Shown here: positions 46,781 to 54,779 of the stretch, piece after piece
Layout: each line of letters begins with the position of its first letter
How positions within the stretch are numbered: the first letter of the stretch is position 1
IMG/VR virus record: IMGVR_UViG_3300025424_000012
Span: 1-56,242 of that record
Reading direction: 5' to 3' (one strand)
Origin: a virus
Length of the DNA stretch: 56,242 nucleotides
The notes under the pieces: model-generated
The model's input: only the letters and a program-made list of their open reading frames with translations
What the model was told of the DNA's origin: nothing
Database searches by the model: none
Position numbers and translations under genes: made by a program

Positions 46781-47373
46781 ACGGACATGCAGAACTCGCC
46801 GAAGCGATGAAGCGCCAGGGCGCTGCACCGTTTAACGCTTTTTCGTTCCCGCGGCACGCCAAGGTCAGCAGCTACAACCCCAAGACGTATGCCGTCAAGG
46901 TCATGCTGCAGCCGGAAAACGTGGAATCCAACTGGATGCCACTTGGCACTGAAGCCGTGGGCAGCAGCTGGGGCATCGCAGTAGGCCCGCAGATCGGCGA
47001 CATGGTGGTAGTGGTGTTCCCAGAAGGGGACTTCAATTCCGGCGTGGTCATGGCCCGGCTGTATTCGACCCAGCAGCTGCCGCCCGTGGTCAACAGCGGA
47101 GAAATGGTTATCCAGCACAGTAGCGGATCATTTCTCAAGTTCAATGCGGACGGCTCCATCACGCTGAATGGCGCTGGCAACCTCAACATCACGGCACCAG
47201 CCGTCAACATCACCGGGCCGGTAAACGTCACGGGGCCTATCACTGCCACCGGGACCATTCAAGCGCCTACTGTGGTGGGAACGACCAACGTCACTTTCGG
47301 CGGCAAATCGGGCATTGCCCACACGCACGGCGGCGTCCAGACCGGCGCAGGAAATACAGGGGCTCCAAATTAA
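46777..47373 (+). CDS. Baseplate spike protein (gpV-like)
   Basis: Encodes 198 residues from the coupled ATG at 46777. The N-terminal OB-like domain (about 20-110) has YNPKTYAVKVMLQPENVESN and GIAVGPQIGDMVVVVFPEGD. A repeat-rich beta-helix with NITAPAVNITGPVNVTGPIT follows. The end AHTHGGVQTGAGNTGAP carries the H-x-H that binds a metal at the tip of P2 V-type spikes. It pierces the outer membrane. Confidence 0.88.
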   Translation: MNGHAELAEAMKRQGAAPFNAFSFPRHAKVSSYNPKTYAVKVMLQPENVESNWMPLGTEAVGSSWGIAVGPQIGDMVVVVFPEGDFNSGVVMARLYSTQQLPPVVNSGEMVIQHSSGSFLKFNADGSITLNGAGNLNITAPAVNITGPVNVTGPITATGTIQAPTVVGTTNVTFGGKSGIAHTHGGVQTGAGNTGAPN

Positions 47374-47775
47374 ATGCAAGACCTCTACCATTTCTGGGGC
47401 GGCGACTTGGCGGTATCGGCCAACGGCGATCTGCTGGTCACGGACCCAACGACGACGGGCGAGCAGCGCGTGCTGCGCCGCCTCTTGACCAATCCGACGC
47501 TCAACGACGCCAACGGCCAACCCCAGGCGAGCGCCGACTACACCTTTGCCCCCAGCTATGGCGCAGGCCTTCCGCGTGCCGTGGGCATGCCGGTAAACAT
47601 CGCGGCCAGCACAGCCTTGATCGCCAGCCAGATGGCGCAAGAAGCCGCGGTAAGCCAGACCCCGGCGCCAGTGATCCAGATCACGCCGATCCAGTCGGGC
47701 GTGAACGCTTTCATCATGTACAACGACGCCGCCAGCAAGCTGCCCGTGGTGCTCAACTTTGACGTGACGCAATAA
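47374..47775 (+). CDS. Baseplate wedge protein (gpW/gp25/GP46-like)
   Basis: Encodes 133 residues starting directly after the previous stop. GGDLAVSANGDLLVTDPTTT, GEQRVLRRLLTNP and GAGLPRAVGMPVN fit phage gp25/GP46-type wedge proteins. It sits just before baseplate J, as is usual. It initiates sheath assembly on the baseplate. Confidence 0.8.
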   Translation: MQDLYHFWGGDLAVSANGDLLVTDPTTTGEQRVLRRLLTNPTLNDANGQPQASADYTFAPSYGAGLPRAVGMPVNIAASTALIASQMAQEAAVSQTPAPVIQITPIQSGVNAFIMYNDAASKLPVVLNFDVTQ

Positions 47776-47777
47776 AA

Positions 47778-48935
47778 ATGGCCAACCTGCAAACCCAGTC
47801 TTTTGCGACCATCGTCACCAACTTTGCCAGCGCGGTGCAGGGCGCGGCGTCTGCGCTGCTCAATTTCAGCACTGGCTCGGTGCTCAAAGCCATTGGGCAA
47901 GCCACGGCAGGCGTGGCGCTCTGGCTGCAGGGCCTGATCATGACCCTGCTTGCCGTGACGCGGCTTTCCACGTCCAGCGGGACGGATGTGGATTCGTTCC
48001 TGGCCGACTTTGGTTTTGCCCGGCTGCCCGCTGTGGCCGCTACTGGAGTGGTGACATTTTCCCGGTTCACCAACACCAACCAGGCGGTAATCCCGGTGGG
48101 CTCCTTGGTGCAGTCAAGCGACGGCACTCAGCAATTCATCATCAAGGCTGACACCACGAACGCGGCCTACAGCGCCACGGTGATTTCCGGCGGCGGATTC
48201 ATCATCCCGGCCGGCACTACCAGCATCACGGCGACGGCAACCAGCATCACGGCGGGCCCCAGCGGCTATCCTGACGCGACAGGCAACGTGGCGGCCAACA
48301 CCATCACGGCCTTGGTGCAGCCCATCCAGTATGTGGACACCGTGAACAACGCGGCCGCGCTGACCAATGGTGCAAACCCGGAAAGCGATTCCGCCGTCCG
48401 GGCGCGGTTTGTACTCTGGATTAACTCGCTGGCAGAAGGCACCGTCGCGGCCATTCAGACCGCCATTGCGGGTGTTCAATCCGGCCTGGCCTACCTGGTG
48501 ATCGAAAACACACAATACAACGGCACCACGCAGCAAGGCTATTTCACGGTCATCATCGACGACGGCACTGGATACCCGTCTTCGCAGCTGCAGACCAACG
48601 TCGGCAACGCCATCAACGCGATCCGGCCCTTGGGCTCGACCTACAGCGTGCATGCTCCTGTCGTGGTCAGCGCATCGGTGGCAATGACGATTTCCACGGC
48701 AAGCGGATACCTGCACTCGGCGGTCACGGCCATTGTCCAAGCCGCGATCCAGTCCTACATCAACACGCTGGGCATCGGCGCTACTCTAAGCTACACCAAG
48801 CTGGCCCAGGTTGCCTACGACGCATCGCCGGGCGTGACGGCCGTTACCACTGGCTACACGGTCAACAGCGGCACGGCAGACGTTGCCGTGACCAACCTGC
48901 AAGTAATCAAGGCCTCAACCGTGACGGTGAGCTGA
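47778..48935 (+). CDS. Baseplate J-like protein
   Basis: Encodes 385 residues. TGSVLKAIGQATAGVALWLQ, STSSGTDVDSFLADFGFARL, ATGVVTFSRFTNTNQAVIPV and GANPESDSAVRARFVLWINS are hallmarks of J-like wedge proteins. The C-terminal part (YTKLAQVAYDASPGVTAVTT) is conserved too. It forms the baseplate wedge arms. Confidence 0.92.
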   Translation: MANLQTQSFATIVTNFASAVQGAASALLNFSTGSVLKAIGQATAGVALWLQGLIMTLLAVTRLSTSSGTDVDSFLADFGFARLPAVAATGVVTFSRFTNTNQAVIPVGSLVQSSDGTQQFIIKADTTNAAYSATVISGGGFIIPAGTTSITATATSITAGPSGYPDATGNVAANTITALVQPIQYVDTVNNAAALTNGANPESDSAVRARFVLWINSLAEGTVAAIQTAIAGVQSGLAYLVIENTQYNGTTQQGYFTVIIDDGTGYPSSQLQTNVGNAINAIRPLGSTYSVHAPVVVSASVAMTISTASGYLHSAVTAIVQAAIQSYINTLGIGATLSYTKLAQVAYDASPGVTAVTTGYTVNSGTADVAVTNLQVIKASTVTVS

Positions 48936-48936
48936 T

Positions 48937-49617
48937 ATGGCCACAGGCGACCAAAACGACATTTTCGGCAGGCTCAACAGCCTGCTGCCCAGCCGCTGGT
49001 TTGTCGGCAGCACGCCGATCAAAGACGCCGTAATGACGGGCATCGCGGCGGTGTTCGCGCAGACCTACGGGCTGTACGCCTATACCAAGCTGCAAACCCG
49101 CATTTCGACACTGACAGACGGCTGGATCGACACCGCAGCAGCGGACTATTTCGGCACCGGGCTGACGCGCAATCTCGGGGAATCAGATGCTGCCTACTTG
49201 GCGCGCGTGAAAGCCAATTTGCTGGCCCCGCGCACCGCGCGCCCGGCAATGGTTACCGTGCTGACTCGGCTGACAGGCCGGGTGCCGACGATCTGGGAGC
49301 CAAACAACCCGGCGGACATGGGTGCCATGAACGCGCCAAAGTCACCGGGGTATTGCGGCGTGGCCCGGTTTGGATCAATGGCGGTACCGTTTAACGCATT
49401 GATTCTGGCGTTTCGGCCAATGGTCACCGGCCAGGTCTCGGCAGGCGCGGCATTCAGCAACGCGCCCAAGCTGTCCGCCATGAACACCCCGCTTTCCCAG
49501 GGCTACACCGGATCGCTCGGCTCGCAGTCTTCAAGCGCGACGGATGCTGCCATTTACGCGGCGGTCAACGCCACCAGGCCGGCCGCTTCCGTGGTGGGCG
49601 TCTCGATCAGCAACTAG
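48937..49617 (+). CDS. Baseplate/tail protein I-like
   Basis: Encodes 226 residues. NDIFGRLNSLLPSRWFVGST, DGWIDTAAADYFGTGLTRNL and ESDAAYLARVKANLLAPRTA look like the gpI/DUF2313-type protein that follows baseplate J. It probably connects the wedge to the fibre encoded next. The C-terminal half is beta-rich. A terminator follows. Confidence 0.7.
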   Translation: MATGDQNDIFGRLNSLLPSRWFVGSTPIKDAVMTGIAAVFAQTYGLYAYTKLQTRISTLTDGWIDTAAADYFGTGLTRNLGESDAAYLARVKANLLAPRTARPAMVTVLTRLTGRVPTIWEPNNPADMGAMNAPKSPGYCGVARFGSMAVPFNALILAFRPMVTGQVSAGAAFSNAPKLSAMNTPLSQGYTGSLGSQSSSATDAAIYAAVNATRPAASVVGVSISN

Positions 49618-49639
49618 ACCAACACTTTCAGCAAACCCA

Positions 49640-49662
49640 GCCCGCCGCGTGCGGGCTTTTTT
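49640..49662 (+). terminator. Intrinsic terminator before the fibre gene
   Basis: GCCCGC, loop CGCGT, GCGGGC, then six Ts. The 17-base hairpin is identical to that at 53445-53461. Confidence 0.88.
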
Positions 49663-49678
49663 CATTGGAGACCAATAC

Positions 49679-51427
49679 ATGGATCGCGTCGAAACCTACG
49701 TCGGACAGTCAATCTACGAGTGGTATTTCAGCAAGCAGGCCCAGAACGACATGGTGGGCCTTGGCCGCCTTTCCGCCGCGCTCATGGGCACCGCTGGAAT
49801 GGTCAATGGCTTGGGCTGCACCCAGACCACGGTCGCCTCCATGCAGGTTTCCATCGGTCAGGGTGAGCTCTACCAGCTGGCCAGCCTCGAAGCAACGGTT
49901 TGCGGCACGCTGCCCGTGAACACCACGGACCAAGTTCTCAAGCAAGGCATCCTGCTGGGCTCGGCCGCCCCGTACAACCTTCCGGCCAGCAGCACCTTTG
50001 CCACGCCTGGCAGCTCGGGCCAGTCCATCAATTACTTGATTGAGGCCCAATATCAGGATCAGGACGTCAGCGTCGACCCGACCACTGGCGCTACACCGGT
50101 CACGCTGAATTTCTACAACTCGTCCAATCCTTCGACGCCTTGGAGCGGCCCCAACAACACGGGCGCCAGCAGCAACACTTTCCGCAAAGGTGTCATTGCT
50201 TGGCAAGTTAAGGCCGGAACTGCGGCCACCACCGGCACACAGACCACGCCATCGCCGGATTCCGGCTGGATCGGGCTGTACGTGGTCACGGTGGCCTATG
50301 GTGCTTCCAGCATCACAAACAGCAACATTGCCGTTTACCCTGGCGCGCCTTTCATTGCCAGCGGCGGCGTGATTGCTGGCGGCCTGCAAGGCAACGGCTT
50401 TGTTATTTCGACCGCTGGCGGCACGTCTGACGCCTTGACCGGCAGCTACTCGCCCGGAATTACCGCTGTGACCAATGGCATGAGCTTGTTGCTGCGCGCC
50501 GGAGCGGCGAATGCAACGACCACGCCCACCTTTACGCCGAACAGCGGCGTCATTGGCGCTGTGACCATCGTCAAAGGCAGCGGCACGCCATTGAATCCCG
50601 GCGACATTGCAGGTGCCGGGCATTGGATCGAACTCCAATACGACTCAAGCCTCGCAAAATGGGTGTTGCTCAACCCGGCCACTGGGGCCGCACCGGCAAG
50701 CTCTGCGCCTGTCGGCTCTGTGCGCAACTTGAAGATGTCCATTGCGGCTGCAAGCGCTACCGCAACGCTGACCGCTGACGAAATCATCGTTGAAGCGGCC
50801 CTTGGCGGAGCATCCTACAAACTTGCCAGTTTCAACAAGACGATCAACCTTGCCACCACGGGCGCGGGCGGCATGGACACCGGCACGGCGCCTGTCTCTG
50901 GGTATGTCGCGGTCTACGCCTTTTACAACCCGGCCACTGGATCGTCCGCGCTGGTGGGATACAACGCCACCTCCGCTGTCGCGCCAAACATTTACGGCGG
51001 TGCCAATGCGCCCAGCGGCTACACCGCCAGCGCCTTAATTTCCGTTTGGCCAACCAATGCCAGCAGCCAGTTTGTAGCCGGGCTCCAGCGTGACCGAAAG
51101 GTGTCAATTGGTGGCGTCACCGTATTGACTTCTGGATCGAATCAAGCGTCGTATGCATCGCTGTCGATTTCTGTTGCAGCGCCCAAAAACGCGCTGGCCG
51201 TAAGCGGTTGTATCAATGTGACATCCACGTCTTCTACTTTCTGCACTGGCGCGGTGACGCCGGACGGAACAAGCGACATTCAACAAATTGCAGCCAGCAA
51301 CGTGGTTCAAATACTAGCGCCATTTCGCGATTTGCCAATTTTGACCGCTCAAACGCTGTATTACGCGGCTTTTGTCAACGCCGGTACTCCGTCGATTTCC
51401 GTTGTTGTATCTGGCTACACCTTTTAA
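49679..51427 (+). CDS. Tail fibre / receptor-binding protein
   Basis: Encodes 582 residues from the ATG at 49679 (GGAG 8 bases upstream). The N-terminus (YVGQSIYEWYFSKQAQNDMV) should attach to the baseplate. The rest is Ser/Thr/Gly/Ala-rich beta structure, including INLATTGAGGMDTGTAPVSG. It probably binds the host surface. It has no VR-like segment and no similarity to the DGR repeat, so DGR diversification does not act here. The last about 100 codons are slightly less GC-rich than the rest, which hints at module exchange at the tip. Confidence 0.8.
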   Translation: MDRVETYVGQSIYEWYFSKQAQNDMVGLGRLSAALMGTAGMVNGLGCTQTTVASMQVSIGQGELYQLASLEATVCGTLPVNTTDQVLKQGILLGSAAPYNLPASSTFATPGSSGQSINYLIEAQYQDQDVSVDPTTGATPVTLNFYNSSNPSTPWSGPNNTGASSNTFRKGVIAWQVKAGTAATTGTQTTPSPDSGWIGLYVVTVAYGASSITNSNIAVYPGAPFIASGGVIAGGLQGNGFVISTAGGTSDALTGSYSPGITAVTNGMSLLLRAGAANATTTPTFTPNSGVIGAVTIVKGSGTPLNPGDIAGAGHWIELQYDSSLAKWVLLNPATGAAPASSAPVGSVRNLKMSIAAASATATLTADEIIVEAALGGASYKLASFNKTINLATTGAGGMDTGTAPVSGYVAVYAFYNPATGSSALVGYNATSAVAPNIYGGANAPSGYTASALISVWPTNASSQFVAGLQRDRKVSIGGVTVLTSGSNQASYASLSISVAAPKNALAVSGCINVTSTSSTFCTGAVTPDGTSDIQQIAASNVVQILAPFRDLPILTAQTLYYAAFVNAGTPSISVVVSGYTF

Positions 51428-51436
51428 GGGCCATCC

Positions 51437-51910
51437 ATGACCACAGTATTTGTCCAGTTCTCTGATTCCAGCCAGACCAAAGTGCAGACCGTTTTTGGCT
51501 GCGCTCAAGACCCTGCCGCATGGCCCAACCAGGCCACCATCGCAGACACCGACCCGCGCTACTTGGCCTTCATCAATCCCGCTGGCACGCCTGCCGCCAT
51601 CAAAGCCGCAGCTGTGGCCGCGCTCTTCGCCTCCTACCAGGCGGCATGCGCGGCCAACGTGAGCTTTACCAGCGCGGGCGGCGTCACCAAGACTTACCAG
51701 GCCGACCAACAGAGCGTATTCAACCTGCAGGCCTCCCTGCTGGGCTGCCAGAAGGCTCAGGCCACACCGCCGGGCTTTTTCTGGGTTGCCGCCGACAACA
51801 CCCAGGTGCCGTTCACCTTTGCCGACCTGCAAGGACTGGCCCAAGCCATCTTTGAACAAAGCGCGGTTGCATTCGCTTCGTATCAAACCGCCAAAGCCGC
51901 TCTCGGTTGA
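51437..51910 (+). CDS. Tail fibre assembly-like protein (DUF4376-like)
   Basis: Encodes 157 residues. TTVFVQFSDSSQTKVQTVFG opens the protein. The C-terminal part (WVAADNTQVPFTFADLQGLA, then QAIFEQSAVAFASYQTAKAA) fits DUF4376, often found in fibre chaperones or fibre-associated proteins. Its position right after the fibre gene supports that. Confidence 0.7.
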   Translation: MTTVFVQFSDSSQTKVQTVFGCAQDPAAWPNQATIADTDPRYLAFINPAGTPAAIKAAAVAALFASYQAACAANVSFTSAGGVTKTYQADQQSVFNLQASLLGCQKAQATPPGFFWVAADNTQVPFTFADLQGLAQAIFEQSAVAFASYQTAKAALG

Positions 51911-51931
51911 CGGGTCGGCACCCGGAGACAT

Positions 51932-51955
51932 GCCCGCCGCGCGCGGGCGTTTTTT
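51932..51955 (+). terminator. Intrinsic terminator before the lysis genes
   Basis: GCCCGC, loop CGCGC, GCGGGC, then G and a T-run. Confidence 0.85.
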
Positions 51956-51979
51956 CGTCCAAAAACTACAGGATCAAAG

Positions 51980-52363
51980 ATGCCGCCACCAGAAGACAGG
52001 CTAGCCGCCCTCGAAAGCAAGTTCGACGATTTCCAAGCGACTGCCACCCACCGATTCGACGAGGGCAAGGAACGCATGGACCGCTTCGAGCGCATGCTCA
52101 CCGCCAACAGCGAGATGGTGCGCGAGAACACCCTGCTGACTCGCAGCATCAGCGACAACACGGCAGGCTTCGTGGCTTTCCAAAACGACCTGATCGACGG
52201 CACGCGGTTTCTCTGCCGGTGCGCGCGCGGAGTGTCGTGGTTGCTCAAGACGGTCAAGGAAAACGTGCTCACGTTGATCCTGGTTGCCGTGATCGTGTCC
52301 TGGGCCCTGCATCTGCCGATTCCCGACTCCCTGATGAAACTGATCAAGCTGATTGCGGCTTGA
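51980..52363 (+). CDS. Coiled-coil membrane protein, holin-region
   Basis: Encodes 127 residues. A coiled coil (about 5-65; LAALESKFDDFQATATHRFD, RMDRFERMLTANSEMV) is followed by one membrane segment VLTLILVAVIVSWALHLPI near 95-113. Its place before the endolysin suggests a holin, holin partner or spanin-like role. The type (one membrane pass at the C-terminus) does not fit canonical class I or II holins. Confidence 0.6.
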   Translation: MPPPEDRLAALESKFDDFQATATHRFDEGKERMDRFERMLTANSEMVRENTLLTRSISDNTAGFVAFQNDLIDGTRFLCRCARGVSWLLKTVKENVLTLILVAVIVSWALHLPIPDSLMKLIKLIAA

Positions 52364-52376
52364 GAAAGGCCTCCCC

Positions 52377-52835
52377 ATGAAACAGCAGTTGACGCAACAG
52401 CTCGAGCAAGACGAGGGCACCAGCGCGACGGTCTACCAGGACCAATTCGGATTTTGGACGCTGGGCACCGGCCGCTTGGTTGACAAACGCAAGCCCGGCG
52501 CCGGCCTGCGCCAGGTCGAGATCGACTTCATGCTGCAAAACGACATTGATGACCGCATCAACGCCGTCGGCAAAGCGCTCCCGTGGTTTCAGAACCTTGA
52601 CGATGCCCGCCAAGGCGTGCTGCTCAACATGGCTTTCCAGCTGGGCACCGATGGCCTGCTGGCCTTCCACACCACGCTGGGCCATGTCCAGGCCGGGAAC
52701 TACGCCCAAGCCGCTGCCGACATGCTGCAAAGCCCCTGGGCAAGCCAGACGCCGGGGCGCGCCAAGCGCCTGTCCACCCAGATGGAAACCGGCATCTGGC
52801 AGTACGCCAACCCGACCACTGAGGTGGATTCGTGA
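52377..52835 (+). CDS. Endolysin, T4-lysozyme type
   Basis: Encodes 152 residues from the ATG at 52377. E13 in LEQDEGTS, D22 in YQDQFG and T28 in FWTLGTGRL are the Glu-Asp-Thr triad of T4-type lysozymes, though the usual GxGH reads GTGR. It cuts peptidoglycan glycan strands. There is no signal or SAR segment, so it needs a holin to reach the wall. LNMAFQLGTDGLLAF and SPWASQTPGRAKRLSTQM are family blocks. Confidence 0.88.
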   Translation: MKQQLTQQLEQDEGTSATVYQDQFGFWTLGTGRLVDKRKPGAGLRQVEIDFMLQNDIDDRINAVGKALPWFQNLDDARQGVLLNMAFQLGTDGLLAFHTTLGHVQAGNYAQAAADMLQSPWASQTPGRAKRLSTQMETGIWQYANPTTEVDS

Positions 52836-53038
52836 TCAAGGCCGCCGCCCTGGTACTGACTGCGGCGCTTTCAGCGCCTGCCGACACTGACCGCCTCAAG
52901 ATCATCCTTGTGGCCCCGGGTAGCCGATTCCAGTGCACCAGCCCGAACGGCTGCGTGGTCATGGATGCCAACACCCTCCCGAAGGTGATCAAGGCCGCGC
53001 GCGACCGCGGGCAAAGCGATTGCGAAAAGGCAATATGA
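52832..53038 (+). CDS. Small exported protein of the lysis cassette
   Basis: Encodes 68 residues from a GTG that overlaps the endolysin stop (GTGA). The N-terminus IKAAALVLTAALSAPADTDR is a signal peptide with a likely cut after APA. The mature part has three cysteines. It could assist lysis in the periplasm. It is not recognised as a known spanin. Its stop overlaps the next start. Confidence 0.55.
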   Translation: MIKAAALVLTAALSAPADTDRLKIILVAPGSRFQCTSPNGCVVMDANTLPKVIKAARDRGQSDCEKAI

Positions 53039-53424
53039 GCCGATTGTCCAGAAAGCTGCGCAAGTGGGCCCACCCCGCCAGCGGGCAGGAGGGCCTGAGC
53101 TACTGGTGTCAGGGTTGCGTGTCGATGCATTCGATCCGCACCAAAGGCGCGGGCGCGTGGACATGGAACGGCGACGTTGAAAAGCCTGTTTTTGGGCCGT
53201 CTGTTCTTACCACCTATGAGGCCGTGCCGGACGCTGAGCCCGGTTTTGAGGAATGGCGCACAAAACGCACCTGCCATACCTTTGTCGGCTGCAACGGCGC
53301 CCAGCCCGGCGAAGTGATTTTCCTGGGCGACTGCACCCACCCGCTGGCCGGCACCGTCCAACCGTTTCCCGACCTGCCGGACTACATGCAGGACCAGGGC
53401 GAAGACACCAGCCACTCGATTTAA
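53035..53424 (+). CDS. DUF6527-like zinc-binding protein (late copy)
   Basis: Encodes 129 residues. YWCQGCVSMHSI (metal motif), AWTWNGDVEKPVFGPSVLTT, RTCHTFVGCNGAQPGEVIFL and GDCTHPLAGTVQPFPDLP give the full DUF6527 pattern, more complete than in the early copy at 2934-3179. The family often sits in phage lysis regions. The function is unknown. A terminator follows. Confidence 0.75.
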   Translation: MSRLSRKLRKWAHPASGQEGLSYWCQGCVSMHSIRTKGAGAWTWNGDVEKPVFGPSVLTTYEAVPDAEPGFEEWRTKRTCHTFVGCNGAQPGEVIFLGDCTHPLAGTVQPFPDLPDYMQDQGEDTSHSI

Positions 53425-53444
53425 CCAATCCTCCACTCCATTGG

Positions 53445-53467
53445 GCCCGCCGCGTGCGGGCTTTTTT
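53445..53467 (+). terminator. Intrinsic terminator inside the lysis region
   Basis: GCCCGC, loop CGCGT, GCGGGC, then TTTTTT. The next gene's ATG follows one base after the T-run. The same 17-base hairpin occurs at 49640-49656. Confidence 0.88.
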
Positions 53468-53974
53468 ATGCCCGTAACCGAAACCCACGAAGAAAAAGAA
53501 ACCCTGTCGGTAAGCGTCTTGCTGCCCGGCCATGAAACCAGGGGATCTGCATCTGCCCTGTTCACGCGCACCAAAAAAGAATTGGCTGCCCGCGACGGAA
53601 ATCGCTGCTGGATTTCTGGCGAAACACCGGAAGAGGCCGGGCCACTGGAAGCGCATCACTTCCCCTTGGAATGGTCGACCGCCATGGCCATTGACTTTGC
53701 CAGGGTGCGCGCCGATTGCGAGGCCGGTGAATTCGGCTTGACCCAAGGCCAGCGCGACGCCGCCAAAGCATTCGATTGGTCAACCTTTGACCCGGCTGAC
53801 CCATATTCCTTCGTTGACAACATGCTTGTCAACGGCGTGCTGCTGGCCAAGCGATTCCACACGGCCAAAGACAGCGGCATTCACACCCTGCCGCACCCCC
53901 TGTGGATTTTTCAAAGGTACGCCCGCGAAGGCTACAAGTTTTCGGACGTGGAAATTATCCACCACGAACAGTAG
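53468..53974 (+). CDS. HNH-like protein in the lysis region
   Basis: Encodes 168 residues. RDGNRCWISGETPEEAGPLE with EAHHFPLEW supplies a cysteine and paired histidines, and KRFHTAKDSGIHTLPHPLWI with VEIIHHEQ gives further histidines. The arrangement recalls a diverged HNH/treble-clef protein common in phages. Only one of the usual zinc cysteines is clear. The ATG at 53468 directly follows a terminator T-run with no ribosome site, so the true start could lie downstream. Confidence 0.6.
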   Translation: MPVTETHEEKETLSVSVLLPGHETRGSASALFTRTKKELAARDGNRCWISGETPEEAGPLEAHHFPLEWSTAMAIDFARVRADCEAGEFGLTQGQRDAAKAFDWSTFDPADPYSFVDNMLVNGVLLAKRFHTAKDSGIHTLPHPLWIFQRYAREGYKFSDVEIIHHEQ

Positions 53975-53979
53975 CCCGA

Positions 53980-54126
53980 ATGATCGCCGCCCTGCTGATT
54001 GCTATCGCATTGGTAGCGAGCACTCCGCACAAAAGCTGTCACTACAGCGCTTTTCCCGAATTCGACACCAGCGGCCCAAGCCCGGTGATCGACGGCATTT
54101 CTGCCAAAACAACCTGCACTTTTTGA
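53980..54126 (+). CDS. 48-residue exported small protein
   Basis: The N-terminus IAALLIAIALVASTPHKS is a signal peptide or short anchor. The remainder has two cysteines (KSCHYSAFPEF, AKTTCTF). It starts 5 bp after the previous stop. Possibly a lysis accessory; not recognised. Confidence 0.5.
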   Translation: MIAALLIAIALVASTPHKSCHYSAFPEFDTSGPSPVIDGISAKTTCTF

Positions 54127-54136
54127 AGGACCAACC

Positions 54137-54361
54137 ATGCCTCGCAACACCCTGCTTTTGCTCTGCTCCCTGATCGCCGTGATTGTCGGCCTGCTGGTGA
54201 GCTATTTCCCGCCCGCCCAAAACGCGGTGTCGATCTGGAGCCTGGTTTCCATGGCCGTGGGCTACGGCATCCGGGATCTGTTTGCCGCCGACGCGCCTGC
54301 AGCCTCCACCCCAGACCTGCAGCCAGCGGCGGCTCCTGCAGCTCCGACCGCAACCCAATAA
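54137..54361 (+). CDS. Holin-like small membrane protein
   Basis: Encodes 74 residues. LLLLCSLIAVIVGLLVSYF (5-23) is one membrane segment and AVSIWSLVSMAVGYGIRDLF a second weaker one, followed by an Ala/Pro tail. Size and topology fit a small holin. It has AAGGA 9 bases before the ATG. Together with 51980-52363 it is a candidate holin of this phage. Confidence 0.6.
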   Translation: MPRNTLLLLCSLIAVIVGLLVSYFPPAQNAVSIWSLVSMAVGYGIRDLFAADAPAASTPDLQPAAAPAAPTATQ

Positions 54362-54407
54362 CGGGAAGCGGGCGCCCGATTTCGCCCGCAAAAACTTGGA
54401 GATTCAG

Positions 54408-54779
54408 ATGAAGAAGTTCTTTTTGTTCCTTGCCGCCGCTGTCCTGGCGCTGGCTTTCGCCGCGTGCACCACGACCGGAGCGCCCAACGCCACCCAGGTG
54501 CAAGCCATCCAGCAAGCCTGCGCCATCGATGCCGGCGTGCGGCCCAGCGTGACCGTGCTGCTGTCCATTCCCGGCCTGGCCACCGTCCAGGAGGTTGCGG
54601 CCGTTGCCGCCGCTCGAGCGGTGATTGACCCCATTTGCGCCAATCCCGCGGGCTCCGCGCAGGCCAACAGCCTGGCAGTGCTGAGTTCCGCGACCGGTCA
54701 GGTGACGTCGATTCTGATCCAGTTGCAGGCCCGAAAAGCTGGCTCAGTACCGGCACCGGTCGCCGCCGCGTCTTCGTGA
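54408..54779 (+). CDS. Lipoprotein, possible outer-membrane spanin
   Basis: Encodes 123 residues, GGAG 7 bases before the ATG. KKFFLFLAAAVLALAFAACT is a lipoprotein signal with the cysteine at about 20. The mature part is Ala/Val-rich and helical (VAAVAAARAVIDPICANPAG). A lipoprotein in the lysis cassette could be an o-spanin, but it is longer and less Pro-rich than typical Rz1. The matching i-spanin is not obvious. Confidence 0.6.
   Translation: MKKFFLFLAAAVLALAFAACTTTGAPNATQVQAIQQACAIDAGVRPSVTVLLSIPGLATVQEVAAVAAARAVIDPICANPAGSAQANSLAVLSSATGQVTSILIQLQARKAGSVPAPVAAASS

Noticed and set aside
49679-51427. Tail fibre gene as a third DGR target
   Set aside because: No stretch in it resembles the TR or the conserved KSYEALARAV block, and no Asn-codon-derived cluster is present.
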